Part shown: piece after piece, positions 1-8,900 of the stretch
Layout: each line of letters opens with the position of its first letter
How positions within the stretch are numbered: the first letter of the stretch is position 1
Assembly: GCA_964388085.1 (NCBI GenBank)
Contig: CAYLZW010000040.1
Coordinates: forward strand, 1-29,620
Length of the DNA: 29,620 nt
Reading direction: 5' to 3'
Source: CAYLZW01 sp964388085
GTDB lineage: Bacteria > Myxococcota > UBA727 > CAYLZW01
The notes under the pieces: model-generated
What the model was told of the DNA's origin: nothing
The model's database searches: none
The model's input: only the letters and a program-made list of their open reading frames with translations
Made by a program: the position numbers and the translations under genes

Positions 1-548
1 GCGACGTGCATACCGACCGGCGCGGTGGCGCAGTGATAGACGTACAGGCCCTGGTTCAGCGCCTTGAACGTGAACTGCGAGGCGCGCCCGGGCGCCGTGA
101 ACGTCGACGCTGCGCCGCCGCCCGGACCGGTGACCGAGTGCAGGTCGATGTTGTGCGGCATCTTGGAGTCGGGGTGGTTCTTCAAATGGAACTCGACCGT
201 GTCGCCCTGCCGAATGCGGATGAACTTGCCAGGCACCTCGCCGCCGAAGGTCCAGAAGGTGTAATCGACGCCCTCCGCGATGGGCTTGACGACCTCCCGC
301 ACCTCTAGCTCGACGACGACCTTGGCGGGCGCGCTCCGTCCGGTGGGCGGCGGAACCTCGGGGGCGTGCGTCAAGATCGCTTGCACCGGCTCCCCCACGG
401 GCGGGCCAAAGTCGCGCGCGATGGAGGCCTGGCGCTGCGCGGGCTTCGAAGCGTCCGGGGACGCGGGGGCGTCCGCGCCACGAAACTCCGTGCACCCGGC
501 GACGCCGAGCACGAGGGAAAGCAAGTAGGTGAGCGATGAGCGCGTCAT
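1..548 (-). CDS. nirK: Copper-containing nitrite reductase, class II (AniA-like) lipoprotein, 3' end cut by window
   Basis: Reduces nitrite to nitric oxide at a type 1/type 2 copper pair in the cell envelope; this is the key step of denitrification. The frame is open from ATG at 548 through the window edge (182 codons). It starts with a lipoprotein signal whose lipobox V-A-G-C puts the lipidated Cys at 19, followed by an Ala/Pro/Ser linker. The first cupredoxin domain then shows PHNIDLH, giving His132 (T1 Cu) and His137 (T2 Cu), and YHCATAPVGMH, giving His172 (T2), Cys173 (T1) and His181 (T1). The Cys-to-His spacing of 8 and the GPGGGA segment match class II (Neisseria AniA) rather than class I enzymes. 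The T1 Met and the last T2 His lie beyond the window. A GGGAG ribosome site precedes the start and sits inside the palindrome GGGAGCTCCC (549-558). The gene is divergent from an ArsR operon. No FNR/NNR-like box is visible in the 191-bp gap. Confidence 0.93.
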   Translation of the reverse strand, partial: MTRSSLTYLLSLVLGVAGCTEFRGADAPASPDASKPAQRQASIARDFGPPVGEPVQAILTHAPEVPPPTGRSAPAKVVVELEVREVVKPIAEGVDYTFWTFGGEVPGKFIRIRQGDTVEFHLKNHPDSKMPHNIDLHSVTGPGGGAASTFTAPGRASQFTFKALNQGLYVYHCATAPVGMHV

Positions 549-704
549 GGGAGCTCCCGGTGATCGTCGATGAAGAGGCGCTGTGCAGCCCGCATGCCGC
601 GCTGCGGTACAGGTGCGGAGCGGCCTCCAGCGCGGCAATGCGCCGTCGGATGGGGACTCTTACACAGAGAGACGGACGAAAGCGCACAGCGGCCGTGGAA
701 GGGC

Positions 705-733
705 TTGACAACGCATAAGCCGATACTTATTAG
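705..733 (+). promoter_or_regulatory. Sigma70-like promoter of the ArsR-SRPBCC operon
   Basis: A perfect -35 TTGACA (705-710), a 17-bp spacer and a -10 TATTAG (728-733, 4 of 6 consensus bases) end 6 bp before the ATG at 740. The expected transcription start therefore falls at or next to the start codon, so the message would be leaderless. No Shine-Dalgarno sequence is present between the -10 and the ATG, which agrees with this. Confidence 0.7.
715..730 (+). promoter_or_regulatory. Putative ArsR operator ATAAG-N6-CTTAT
   Basis: A perfect 5-6-5 inverted repeat lies in the promoter spacer and overlaps the -10 hexamer, so a bound dimer would block RNA polymerase. The same geometry (GTAAG-N6-CTTAC) occurs twice at the promoter of the second ArsR-SRPBCC operon (14598-14630), which supports a real regulator site. 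Binding itself is inferred. Confidence 0.6.
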
Positions 734-739
734 TCGGAC

Positions 740-1069
740 ATGCAGAGCGCGGCCGTCGCCGAGAACAAGATCTTCCACGCGCTGGCCGACCCCAGCCGGC
801 GGGCGATCTTCGAGTCGCTGACGCGGGGCGAAGCCGCCGTGAAGGACCTCACGGGGCGCTTCGACATCTCGCAGCCGGCGGTGTCGCAGCACCTCGCGGC
901 CTTGAAGGACGCCGGCCTCGTGAACGGCCGCCGCGAGGGGCGCCGCGTCTACTACCGGGTGGAGCCGCGCGGGATGAAGCCGCTCATCGACTGGATCGCG
1001 CACTACCGCGCGTTCTGGACCGAGCACGTCGATCGCTTGGAACAACTGCTGGAGAAGATGGACGAATGA
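740..1069 (+). CDS. ArsR-family winged-helix transcriptional regulator
   Basis: A small dimeric DNA-binding repressor of 109 aa, the usual ArsR length. The N-terminus carries the family signature (HALADPSRRAIFESL, residues about 14-28). The recognition helix region SQPAVSQHLAALKDAGLV follows, then the beta-wing GRREGRRVYYRV and a C-terminal dimerisation helix. There is no Cys, so the classical metal-sensing CxC or alpha5 sites are absent; this places it with the SRPBCC-linked ArsR group, whose inducers are mostly unknown. The next gene overlaps by ATGA, so the two are translationally coupled. It is probably autoregulated through the inverted repeat at 715-730. A second regulator of the same type lies at 14289-14609. 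The ATG at 740 is favoured by the family N-terminus and the promoter position. Confidence 0.92.
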   Translation: MQSAAVAENKIFHALADPSRRAIFESLTRGEAAVKDLTGRFDISQPAVSQHLAALKDAGLVNGRREGRRVYYRVEPRGMKPLIDWIAHYRAFWTEHVDRLEQLLEKMDE

Positions 1070-1506
1070 CAGTCACCGACAAGACCGCAGCGGCGCAAAC
1101 CGACGCCATCTCGTTCGATTTCGACCTGCAGCACCCGCCCGAGAAGGTGTGGCGTGCGCTCACCGATCCGGAGCTGATGAAGGATTGGCTGCTGCCGGTG
1201 CTCGATTTCAAGCTCGAGCCGGGCGCGGCCTTCACATTCAAGACACAGGCCTATCCCGGCTGGGACGGCACGGTGAATTGCAAGCTCATCGATGTCGAAG
1301 CCCCGCGGAAGCTCAGCTACGCGTGGACCGTGCCCTTCCTGGACACCGTCGTCACCTTCACGCTCACGCCCACGTCGTCGGGCACGCGCCTGTCGCTGGT
1401 GCAGTCGGGCTTCAAGGCCGAGCAGAAGCAGGAATTCGGCGGCGCTCGCTATGGCTGGAAGCTGATGGGCGGCAAGCTCGTCGAGCTGTTGGCGAAGCTT
1501 TCCTGA
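1066..1506 (+). CDS. SRPBCC/AHSA1-domain protein
   Basis: A 146-aa single-domain protein of the START/Bet v1-like (SRPBCC, AHSA1 subgroup) fold, which holds hydrophobic small molecules in a deep pocket. Visible marks are the N-terminal strand FDFDLQHPPEKVWRALTDPELMKDW, split here by the typical helix, then the FKLEPGAAFTF strand and the C-terminal helix GGARYGWKLMGGKLVELL. Its start overlaps the stop of the ArsR gene by four bases. ArsR-AHSA1 pairs are very common, and the AHSA1 partner is usually thought to bind a ligand or modulate the response, but no substrate can be named from sequence. It is likely cytoplasmic, as no signal peptide is seen. Confidence 0.9.
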   Translation: MTVTDKTAAAQTDAISFDFDLQHPPEKVWRALTDPELMKDWLLPVLDFKLEPGAAFTFKTQAYPGWDGTVNCKLIDVEAPRKLSYAWTVPFLDTVVTFTLTPTSSGTRLSLVQSGFKAEQKQEFGGARYGWKLMGGKLVELLAKLS

Positions 1507-1546
1507 ACCACCCTCGGCGCCCATCTCATTCTTCGAGGTATGATTC

Positions 1547-1774
1547 GTGAACTGGAACAAATGGATTCGGCAGTTTCACCGGTGGGTGTCCATCCTCTTC
1601 ACGGTGACGGTCATCGCGAACTTCGTCGCCATCGCGCAAGGCGGCGAGACGCCGCCGCCCGCGTGGATCACCTACGCGCCGCTGCCGCCGCTGTTCTTGC
1701 TGCTGTTCAGCGGGCTGTACCTGTTCGTGCTGCCCTACGTCGCCAAACGGCGCAGCGGTCGCGACCCGGCCTGA
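1547..1774 (+). CDS. Small two-helix membrane protein, third gene of the ArsR operon
   Basis: A 75-aa protein with two predicted membrane helices (residues about 13-30 and 47-66) joined by a short Pro-rich loop and ending in a basic tail (KRRSGR), so both ends should be cytoplasmic. The start is GTG at 1547, with GAGG about 8 bases upstream; an ATG at 1540 lies in another frame. It follows the SRPBCC gene by 40 bp on the same strand and is probably cotranscribed with the ArsR-SRPBCC pair. I do not recognise a characterised family, and the motif RQFHRWVS before the first helix is the most distinctive element. A role in the response controlled by the upstream ArsR protein is inferred only from position. 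Confidence 0.75.
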   Translation: MNWNKWIRQFHRWVSILFTVTVIANFVAIAQGGETPPPAWITYAPLPPLFLLLFSGLYLFVLPYVAKRRSGRDPA

Positions 1775-1822
1775 GCGCGCCGGCGAGGTGAGGCGGCAGG
1801 GTGAGGCGGCGGGGGGCGGCGC

Positions 1823-2506
1823 TCAGAACACCTGCAGGCGCTTGACGAGCTCATCGCGGGCGCGCTCGTCGCCCGCGGCTCGATCCGTCATGGGATAGAG
1901 CATTCGCTCTTCCTTCATGTTGTGGTTGGCGAGCGCCTCCGTGAGCGCCGTGAGCTCCTCCTTGGCGCGCGCGGCGTCCCCCGCAAGGAGCGCGCTCGCC
2001 GCCTCTTTCATCAGCCGTCGTAGCTCCACGTGCTCGTCACGCATGACGAACGTCGGCCCGCTGCTCTTCATGCCGGTGGTCTGCTCGAACGTGGGGAAGA
2101 GCACCTGCTCCTCGACGTCGATGTGGCGCTTCAGGCCGCAGACGAGCTCTTGGAAGCGCGCGCTCGCCTCTTTGAAGCTGCCCGCGTCCGCCAGCCGGCG
2201 CGCGTCCTCGACGATGTCGTCGAGCCGCCGGTGATCGGCCTCGAGGTACTCGGTCACCTCGCGAGGGCCGGCCTCCGCGCGACGACGGATCTCGACGCGA
2301 AAGAGCGCGGGCCCTCCCTCGAGGACGTTCCATTCGAAGCGGCCGGGGCGCATGGCCTGGAACTGCCCGAGCAGCGGCCTCGGGTAGTGGTCGTTGACCA
2401 GCACGAAGGACTCCTCGGGGGCGAGGCCGTCGAAGGCGGCGAAGATCTCGGGGTGCCGCCGCGGCGGCGGGATGGTCCTGACGTCGAGCTCACGGATTGC
2501 GGGCAC
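1823..2506 (-). CDS. DUF2249-hemerythrin fusion protein
   Basis: A 227-aa protein with an N-terminal DUF2249 domain (about residues 1-72; markers ELDVRTIPPPRRHPEIF and HYPRPLLGQF) and a C-terminal hemerythrin/HHE four-helix bundle. The di-iron ligand set is present: DH in EADHRRL, H-x4-E in HIDVEEQVLFP, H in DEHVELR, and H-x4-E in HNMKEERMLYP. Such proteins bind O2 or NO or help repair damaged Fe-S centres (RIC/YtfE relatives), and DUF2249 is often found beside denitrification genes. The start is GTG at 2506, chosen because GAGGAGG lies 7 bases upstream and DUF2249 begins there; the frame stays open to 2668 but the extra part is Arg-rich and unlike the family. It is convergent with the ArsR operon, and NirK lies 1.3 kb away. 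Confidence 0.87.
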   Translation of the reverse strand: MPAIRELDVRTIPPPRRHPEIFAAFDGLAPEESFVLVNDHYPRPLLGQFQAMRPGRFEWNVLEGGPALFRVEIRRRAEAGPREVTEYLEADHRRLDDIVEDARRLADAGSFKEASARFQELVCGLKRHIDVEEQVLFPTFEQTTGMKSSGPTFVMRDEHVELRRLMKEAASALLAGDAARAKEELTALTEALANHNMKEERMLYPMTDRAAGDERARDELVKRLQVF

Positions 2507-2757
2507 GCGGTCCTCCTCATGGGATGGAAGCCGCGGGTGTGCACCTACCGTGCCCTCCGTAGCCTCACCGCGCGCCCGAGCCCGGCGAGCACGAGCGCGG
2601 AGGAGCGTGCGCCGAAAGGAGCGGCTCGTCAGCGCCGTACCCCCGTCGTGGAGCGCCGTGCTGCACAATGGAGCACGTGGAACAGACGCCGGCGCATCCG
2701 CGCGGAGCAGCCCCGCGCCGGCTCGCCCTCGTGTCCGAGCCGCAGCTCACGCGCCGT

Positions 2758-5124
2758 CTACGGCGACGTGATGACGGTCGCGTTCAAATGAAGCCCGCTG
2801 AACGAGCTCCCCCCCACGACGAGCAGCTGGCCGAGCTTGTGCACACCGTAGGGGACCTGAACTCCTGTGATGCTCCAGGTGCTGGTCGGCTCCGCGTCGG
2901 TGGTCGAGTACACGCTGACGCTACCGGTCGACGCGCCGAGGAGCTCTGCTCCGGCGGCGCCGAGCTTGAAGGTGCCGAAGGTCCCCCGCTCGACCTGAAA
3001 GGCGCCGAGGCTCGCGTCCGGGTTGACGCTGACGATCGCCATCTCCACGTCGTCGACGAGAAGATCGCCGCTGGCATAGAGAACGCCGTCGAGGGTGACG
3101 AGCGAGCTGACGCCGCCGTAGCCGGTGTCGAAGTCCATGGCGCCCAGGCTCGGCGCCCAGTCGACGCGCTCGCCGCTCGCATCGAGGCGGACGAGGGGGC
3201 CGGCGGGGACACCGCCGACGCTGGTGAAGACGCCGCCCACCACGAGCTCGCCGCCGAGCGGCTCGAGCGCCCACACGTAGTTGTCCATGTCCACCGAGAA
3301 CGCGATCTCGCCGGCGCTGTCGAGGCACACCACCTTGCCGGGCCGCGGCGTCGTCGTCGGGATCAAGGTGTTGCCCGCTACACAAATGCGCTCGCCGACG
3401 AGCGCGATCGCGGTGGTCCCGCGCGTGAAGATGCCCGCGCTCTCGTCCTGAAAGTCCTCGATCTGGATCTCGTCGAGGACCGCGCCCGTGAGCGGGTCTG
3501 CCACGACGAGCTCCACGGGGTCGTCGTCGCCGAGGTAGCCCGCGAGGACGAGCGCGTCGCCACGAGGCTCGATGTCATAGACGGCGAGGCTGCCGGTCTT
3601 GCCCGCGAGCGGGTCCCACTCGAGGAGGGCCCCCGTGCGGAGGTCGATGGCCGCCGCCCCCGAGCGTGGCTCTCCGCCCGCCACGCGGAACGAGCCGCCG
3701 ATGCCGACGCCGTCGCCGAGCGGCGCGACGAAGTGGACGCCGTCGCCGGGGGAAGGGTTCCAGTCGAGGAGCGCGCCGGTGCTGATGTCGGCGGCGAACG
3801 CGTTATTGCCGCGCACCGTCCCTTGCTCCACGTCATAGACGGTGAGGCCTCCGCCGCCGTAGAGGGCGCCGTTTATGACGCTGAGCGAGGTGGCCACGCC
3901 AACCACCGGTCCCGCCGGCAGCGAGGGGCCCGACGGCAACGTCCAATCGGCCAGCGCTCCCGCCTCGTCGACGGCGAGCACCACGGTCGCCCGCGGCTCG
4001 CCGTTTACCTGGGCGAAGACGCCCCCGATGAACGCGGTGGCTCCGTCCACCGCGAGCGCACGCACCTGCGCGCCGGCGTTCGGCATGGGCGCCCAGTCGG
4101 TGAGCGCGCCCGTGTCGAGCTCGAGGCCGAGCAGGCCGCGGCGCTCGTTCACGCCGCCGTCGTCGAGGACGAACGAGCCCGCCACGAGAAGGCTGCTGCC
4201 CATGACATCGATGTCGTAGACGTCGAGCTGACCGACGGAGGGGGCGAAGGACGCGTCGAGGTGACCCGCCAGATCGAACGCCGCGACGCCGGGCCGCGCC
4301 TCGCCGTTGACCTCGCTGAAGTCTCCCGCCACGTAGAGCTTCTCGCCGACGACCTTCATCTTCCGGATGTTGATGTACGCGTTCGGCGGACCGTCCTTGG
4401 CGAACTGCGCGCCCCACGAGGTCACCTCGCCGCTCTCGAGGTCCACTGCGCGAACGAGCGCCTGCGCGGACGGAGACAGACCGACGCGCGCGACGTACGC
4501 CGTGCCGTCGTGCGCCGCGACCGCCATACCGCCGCCGTCCGCCGGCGACCACAGCGGGTCGACGCGGCCGTCCGGGAGCAGCTTGGCGATGCCGGCCAAC
4601 GCCGGAGCGCTCGTGACCACGAAGTTGCCCACGATGACGAGCCCACCGTCCTCGAGCGGGGCGGCGTCGGTGACGGTGCCGGTGAGCGGCGGCGCCGGCG
4701 CAATGTCGCCGAGCAGGGTGCCGTCGTCGCTGCTGACCGCCGCGAATGGGCCGACGTGCGCTTGCATCCGATTGAAGATGCCGCCGAGGTAGAGGGTGGT
4801 CCCCTGCACGAGCGTCGCTCTGACGTCGCGGGAGGGGAGGTAGCGGCCGAAGCCGACGCCGAGCGAAGGCGGTCCGCCGTCGCCGTCGTCGCCGCCGTCG
4901 GTGCCGTTCGCCCCGCCGTCCGTCGGCGCCGGTCCTCCGTCGTCGGTGGCGATCGCGCCGCCATCCGCGGGCCCGTCCGGTCCGCTGTCGGCGAGCCCGG
5001 TCGACGGGCCGCCGTCCATCGGGGACGCCGAGGGGGCGCTCGGGCACCCGAGGAGCGTGAGCGCCGCGCCCGCGAGGAGCACGGGCGTCCAACTGCTGTC
5101 GCGCTCCCGTCGCTTGCGGTGCAT
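2758..5124 (-). CDS. Large lipoprotein with delta-60-like beta-propeller repeats
   Basis: A 788-aa exported lipoprotein. It has a basic N-terminus, a hydrophobic stretch and lipobox L-L-G-C with Cys27, then an Asp/Gly/Pro-rich linker to about residue 88. The rest is a chain of roughly 60-residue repeats of the type 'lyvgGxFxxvnGexrxgvaafDlatGaldxWxP'. Clear copies include GGIFNRM, AGDFSEVNGEARPG, GGVFAQVNGEPRA, GGSFRVAGGEPRSGA and GGVFTSVGGVPAG. This pattern matches delta-60/DUF5122 repeats, which fold into beta-propellers, and suggests a surface or periplasmic scaffold without a visible catalytic motif. A GAGGGG ribosome site lies upstream of the ATG. A weak hairpin (CGCCG-TCTA-CGGCG, 2752-2765) spans the stop codon but has no T-run. 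Confidence 0.85.
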   Translation of the reverse strand: MHRKRRERDSSWTPVLLAGAALTLLGCPSAPSASPMDGGPSTGLADSGPDGPADGGAIATDDGGPAPTDGGANGTDGGDDGDGGPPSLGVGFGRYLPSRDVRATLVQGTTLYLGGIFNRMQAHVGPFAAVSSDDGTLLGDIAPAPPLTGTVTDAAPLEDGGLVIVGNFVVTSAPALAGIAKLLPDGRVDPLWSPADGGGMAVAAHDGTAYVARVGLSPSAQALVRAVDLESGEVTSWGAQFAKDGPPNAYINIRKMKVVGEKLYVAGDFSEVNGEARPGVAAFDLAGHLDASFAPSVGQLDVYDIDVMGSSLLVAGSFVLDDGGVNERRGLLGLELDTGALTDWAPMPNAGAQVRALAVDGATAFIGGVFAQVNGEPRATVVLAVDEAGALADWTLPSGPSLPAGPVVGVATSLSVINGALYGGGGLTVYDVEQGTVRGNNAFAADISTGALLDWNPSPGDGVHFVAPLGDGVGIGGSFRVAGGEPRSGAAAIDLRTGALLEWDPLAGKTGSLAVYDIEPRGDALVLAGYLGDDDPVELVVADPLTGAVLDEIQIEDFQDESAGIFTRGTTAIALVGERICVAGNTLIPTTTPRPGKVVCLDSAGEIAFSVDMDNYVWALEPLGGELVVGGVFTSVGGVPAGPLVRLDASGERVDWAPSLGAMDFDTGYGGVSSLVTLDGVLYASGDLLVDDVEMAIVSVNPDASLGAFQVERGTFGTFKLGAAGAELLGASTGSVSVYSTTDAEPTSTWSITGVQVPYGVHKLGQLLVVGGSSFSGLHLNATVITSP

Positions 5125-5279
5125 CTCTCACCCCTCTCGCTCGGCACCGGCGGACACGGCAGGCCGCGTCCTGGTCGCCCAATGCATTCGGACGGCTCCG
5201 GGCCCGAGCGCATTCAAGGACCCCTACTGCCTCGTCCTGGCCTCGTCCCAGCCTCGTGTCACGAGCCGAGCAAAGACGC

Positions 5280-5843
5280 TCAGCGTTTGGCCTCGTACCG
5301 GGCCATAATCACGCCGTCCGGGAACGTCCGCGTCTCCACCAGATCCAGGTACACCCAGCTGTCGAGCGCGGTGAAGAAGGGCGTGCCGCCGCCCACCAAG
5401 ACGGGCGCGGTGACCACCAAATATTCGTCGATGAGCCCGGCCCGCATGGCCGCCGCGGCGAGGGTGGCGCCGCCGATCTCCATCGGGCCGCCGTCCTCGG
5501 CCTTGAGCCGGGCGATCTCAGCGACCGCGTCGCTCCTGACCAGGCGGGCGTTCCCATGGACCGCGTCGATCGTCGACGAGAACACCACCTTCGGCGTGTC
5601 CTGCCAGAGGCGCGCGAACTCGACCTCCGCGGGGCTTGCGCCGGGCTGCTGGTCGGCCGTCGGCCAGTAGGCGCTCATCGTCTCCCACAGCTTGCGCCCG
5701 TAGAGCGACAGGCTGATCTCCCGCGTCCGCTCGGTCCACCACCCGAACAGCTCGTCGCTCGGCACGCTCCAGCCGATGTCGTCGCCGGGCGCGGCGATGT
5801 AGCCGTCCAGAGACAGGTTCATGCCATAGGTCAGTCTCCGCAT
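5280..5843 (-). CDS. Dihydrofolate reductase family protein (RibD C-terminal type)
   Basis: A 187-aa NAD(P)H-dependent reductase-like protein of the RibD-C/DHFR superfamily (YyaP/YwjB type). Visible family marks are MNLSLDGYIAAPGDDIGW at the N-terminus, GRKLWETM, and the nucleotide-binding region GGATLAAAAMRAGLIDEYL followed by VLVGGGTPFF. Length fits the stand-alone family. The start ATG at 5843 has GGGAGG about 10 bases upstream; the same frame stays open far upstream, but that part is an antisense shadow of the neighbouring surface-protein gene. True folate or riboflavin activity is not implied, since most stand-alone members have unknown substrates. Its neighbours are extracellular proteins and give no hint of pathway. 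Confidence 0.9.
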   Translation of the reverse strand: MRRLTYGMNLSLDGYIAAPGDDIGWSVPSDELFGWWTERTREISLSLYGRKLWETMSAYWPTADQQPGASPAEVEFARLWQDTPKVVFSSTIDAVHGNARLVRSDAVAEIARLKAEDGGPMEIGGATLAAAAMRAGLIDEYLVVTAPVLVGGGTPFFTALDSWVYLDLVETRTFPDGVIMARYEAKR

Positions 5844-5988
5844 GGCGCCAGCCTCCCGTGAGTCGGTCTCGAGGGACAGGCGAGAAAGTACCCCATCCCG
5901 CGGCGGCATGATCCTTCGTGGCCCGATCACGGCGACCCGCGCCAGCCGATCATGCCTCTCGGCGACCGCTGACGAGAGCGGAGTGACG

Positions 5989-8900
5989 TCAACGCCGCCG
6001 CCGCCGGCGCAGGAGCGCGAGCGGCAGCAAGGCAGCGCCGAAAAGCAGGAACGTTCCGCCGTCGCCGGAGCTCGTGCAGGCGCAGCCTCCAGCCGGGGTG
6101 TCGATGTCGCCGTCATGGTTGCCGGGGCGGCCACTATCGTGCTCATGCGAGGGGCCCGCGTCCACAGCGGCGCCCGCGTCGTCGTCACGGCCGGCATCGG
6201 CCACGGGCTCTTCCGTTGCCCCCGCGTCGCTGCCGGCGTCGTCGCTGCCGGCGTCGTCGCCGCCAATGTCGTCGCTGCCGGCGTCGCTGCCGGTGTCGTC
6301 GTTGCCGGCGTCGTCGTTGCCGGTGTCGTTGCCCGCGTCGTCACTGCCCGCGTCGTCACTGCCCGCGTCGCCGCTGCCCGCGTCGCCGCTGCCCGCGTCC
6401 TCCGGGGTCTCGTCCGGTGGCGCCGCGGCGACGGTGATCCGTACCTCCGCGGCGAGCGAGTCGAGCTCTCCGTCGCTGGCCGTGAACGTGAAAAGGTCCT
6501 CGCCCTCGAAGCCGTCGTCGGGGGTGTAGAGCGCCTCGTCCTGGTCGACGCTGACGGTGCCGTTCGCCGGCGGCGTGACGACGGCGAAGGTGAGCGGGTC
6601 TCCCTCCACGTCGCTCGCCTCGAGCGGGAGCAGCACGGCCGTCGCGTGGGGCGTGCTCGCCTCGAGCGGCTCCGCGACCGGCGCGTCATTGATCCCGGCG
6701 ACGACGATCAGCACGAACGCCGGCGCGGAGTCGACGCCGCCCGCGCTCGCCTGGAAGCTCAGGAAGTCGAGGCCCTCGAAGTCGACGTCGGGCGTATAGG
6801 TCAGCTCCGCTGGCTCCCCGCTCAGCGAGCCATACGAAGGAGGCGTGACGACCGACAGCTCGAGCGTGTCTCCGTCGACGTCGTCACCGTCCAGCGTGAT
6901 GAGCACCGCGGTCTCCTCGTCGGTGCTGACGCCGAGCGAGCGCGCCACGGGCGGGTCGTCCACCGGGGTGACCGTGACGCTGACCGTCGCCAGCGCGGAG
7001 TCGAACGCGCCGTCGTTCACCTTGTAGGTGAATGAGTCGCTGCCGAAGAAGTCGGGCGCCGGCATGAACGTCAGGTTCGGCGCCGTCCCCGACAGCGACC
7101 CGTGCTGCGGCACGCTCGCCAGCGAGAAGCTGAGCGCGCTCCCCTCGGGGTCGGAGCCCGACAACGTGACGGTGACCGCCGAGTCCTCTTCCGTCGTCAC
7201 CGCCTTCGCGTCCGCTGCGGGCGCGACGTTCTCCGGGCTCAGCGCGGTCACGACGACGTGGACGAGCGCCGGCAAGGAGGTCGCGGCCGCGTCGCTGACC
7301 GTGAAGCCGAAGGTGTCGATCCCCACGAAGCTCTCGTCGGGCGTGTAGGTGAGGTTCGGCGCGTCGCCGCTCAGCGCGCCATGGGCCGGCGGCTCGCTCA
7401 CCGTGAAGCTCAGCGAGTCGCCGTCGTCGTCATCGCCCGTGAGGGTGAGGGAGAGCGCCGTGTCTTGTTGCGTAGCGAGCGCCTGGCCATTCGCGATCGG
7501 GCGCGTGTTCACGGGCGTCACGGTGACGCTCACCGTCGCCGGGACGGAGTCGCCGAACCCGTCGGTCACGAGGAAGCTGAACGAGTCGGCCCCCGTAAAG
7601 TCTGGCGCCGGCGTGTAGGTGAGATCGGGCGGCGTCCCGCTCAGCGCGCCGTGCACGGGCCCCGTGACGACGGAGAAGCTGAGCAGGTCGCCCGTCGGGC
7701 TCACGCCCGCCAGCACCAGACCTGCCGCGGTGTCCTCTCTCGTCGCGATGGACTGGTCGCACGCCGTCGGCACGTCCCCCGCGATGGGCGCGCACGCGTG
7801 CACGAACACCGGCACCGTCCCGAACGCTAAGCCGAATGTTTCGTCCTGCACCCCGACGTACAGGTCGAAGCGGTCGATGAGGGTGGCGTCGAGGAGGCGC
7901 GCATCGGCGACCGTGAGCTCGTGGCTCTGCGGTGAGAGGCTGAACGTGTCCCCTACGTTGCCGCCGAGGATGTAGGTGGAGAGGCTTCCCCCCTCTTGAT
8001 CGGTGACGGAGAGGAACCCGACCGAGGTGCCCGCCGGCGACCCCGCCAGCACGGACAGCGGCATCACGTCGAGCTCTGGGAGGTCGTTCGTGTCGCGCAC
8101 GTGAATCGTGATGTCCTGCTCGATGACCCCGCCATTCGCGTTCGTCGACTGAACGCCGAGCAGGTAGCTGCTCCGCACCTCGTAATCGAGCACGCGGTTC
8201 GTCAGCAGCGTGGCGCCGTCCAGGAAGAAGTCGCCCGCCGGGACGCTGAGAGTGTAGGTGTGCCCGGAGCTCTCGTCGAGATCCTCGGTGAGGAGAGCCC
8301 CGACGACAGTTCCCACCCGTCGGTTCTCATCGACGCTCACCGTATAAGACGGAGGGCTGCCCGCTGCGTGCAGCAGGATGCAGGCGGTCGGGATCGCTCC
8401 GTCGACGGGCCCGCACCCGTGCACGGACACCGTGACGGTGTCGGACGTAAACCCGCCTCGGCTGTCCTGCATCCCGACGTGCAGATCGAAGCGATCGACG
8501 AGGGTGGCGTCGAGCAGGCGCGGATCGGCGACCGTGAGCTCGTGGCTCTGGGGCGAGAGGCTGAATGTGTCTCCGAGGTTTCCGTCCAGGATGAACGTGG
8601 AGAGCGATTCGCCGTCCTCATCGCTGACGGACAGGGTGCCGACCGAGGTCCCCGCCGGCGAGCCCGCCGGCACCCACAGCGAGGCCGCGTTGAGCACAGG
8701 GAGATCGTTCACATCGTTCACCACGATCGTGAAATCGAGCTCGAGGAAGTCCCCGCCCGCGTCCGTCGAACGAACCCGAATCAGGTAGACGCTCTTCACC
8801 TCATAATTGAACGTGCGGGCCGCGAGCAGCGCGCTGCCATCGACGACGAAGGCGCCATCCGGGTTGAACGTCAGCGAGTAGGTGTGGCCGTCGCCCGAGT

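Noticed and set aside
168..177. TCGGGGTG inside nirK as a second copy of the tRNA-Pro 3' end (att site)
   Set aside because: Only about nine bases agree and the match is inside a conserved coding region; the rest of the tRNA end is not repeated.
549..739. FNR/NNR box upstream of nirK
   Set aside because: I looked for TTGAT-N4-ATCAA-like sites; GTGATCGTCGATGA is only a weak partial match.
2668..5670. A 1000-codon open frame on the plus strand across the beta-propeller lipoprotein gene
   Set aside because: It is antisense to a gene with a signal peptide, lipobox and repeat structure; its own product is Arg/Ala/Asp-rich with no domain. High GC3 keeps the antisense frame open.
6225..6405. CRISPR array
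   Set aside because: The repeats are 15-bp, contiguous and in frame within a protein linker, with no spacers.
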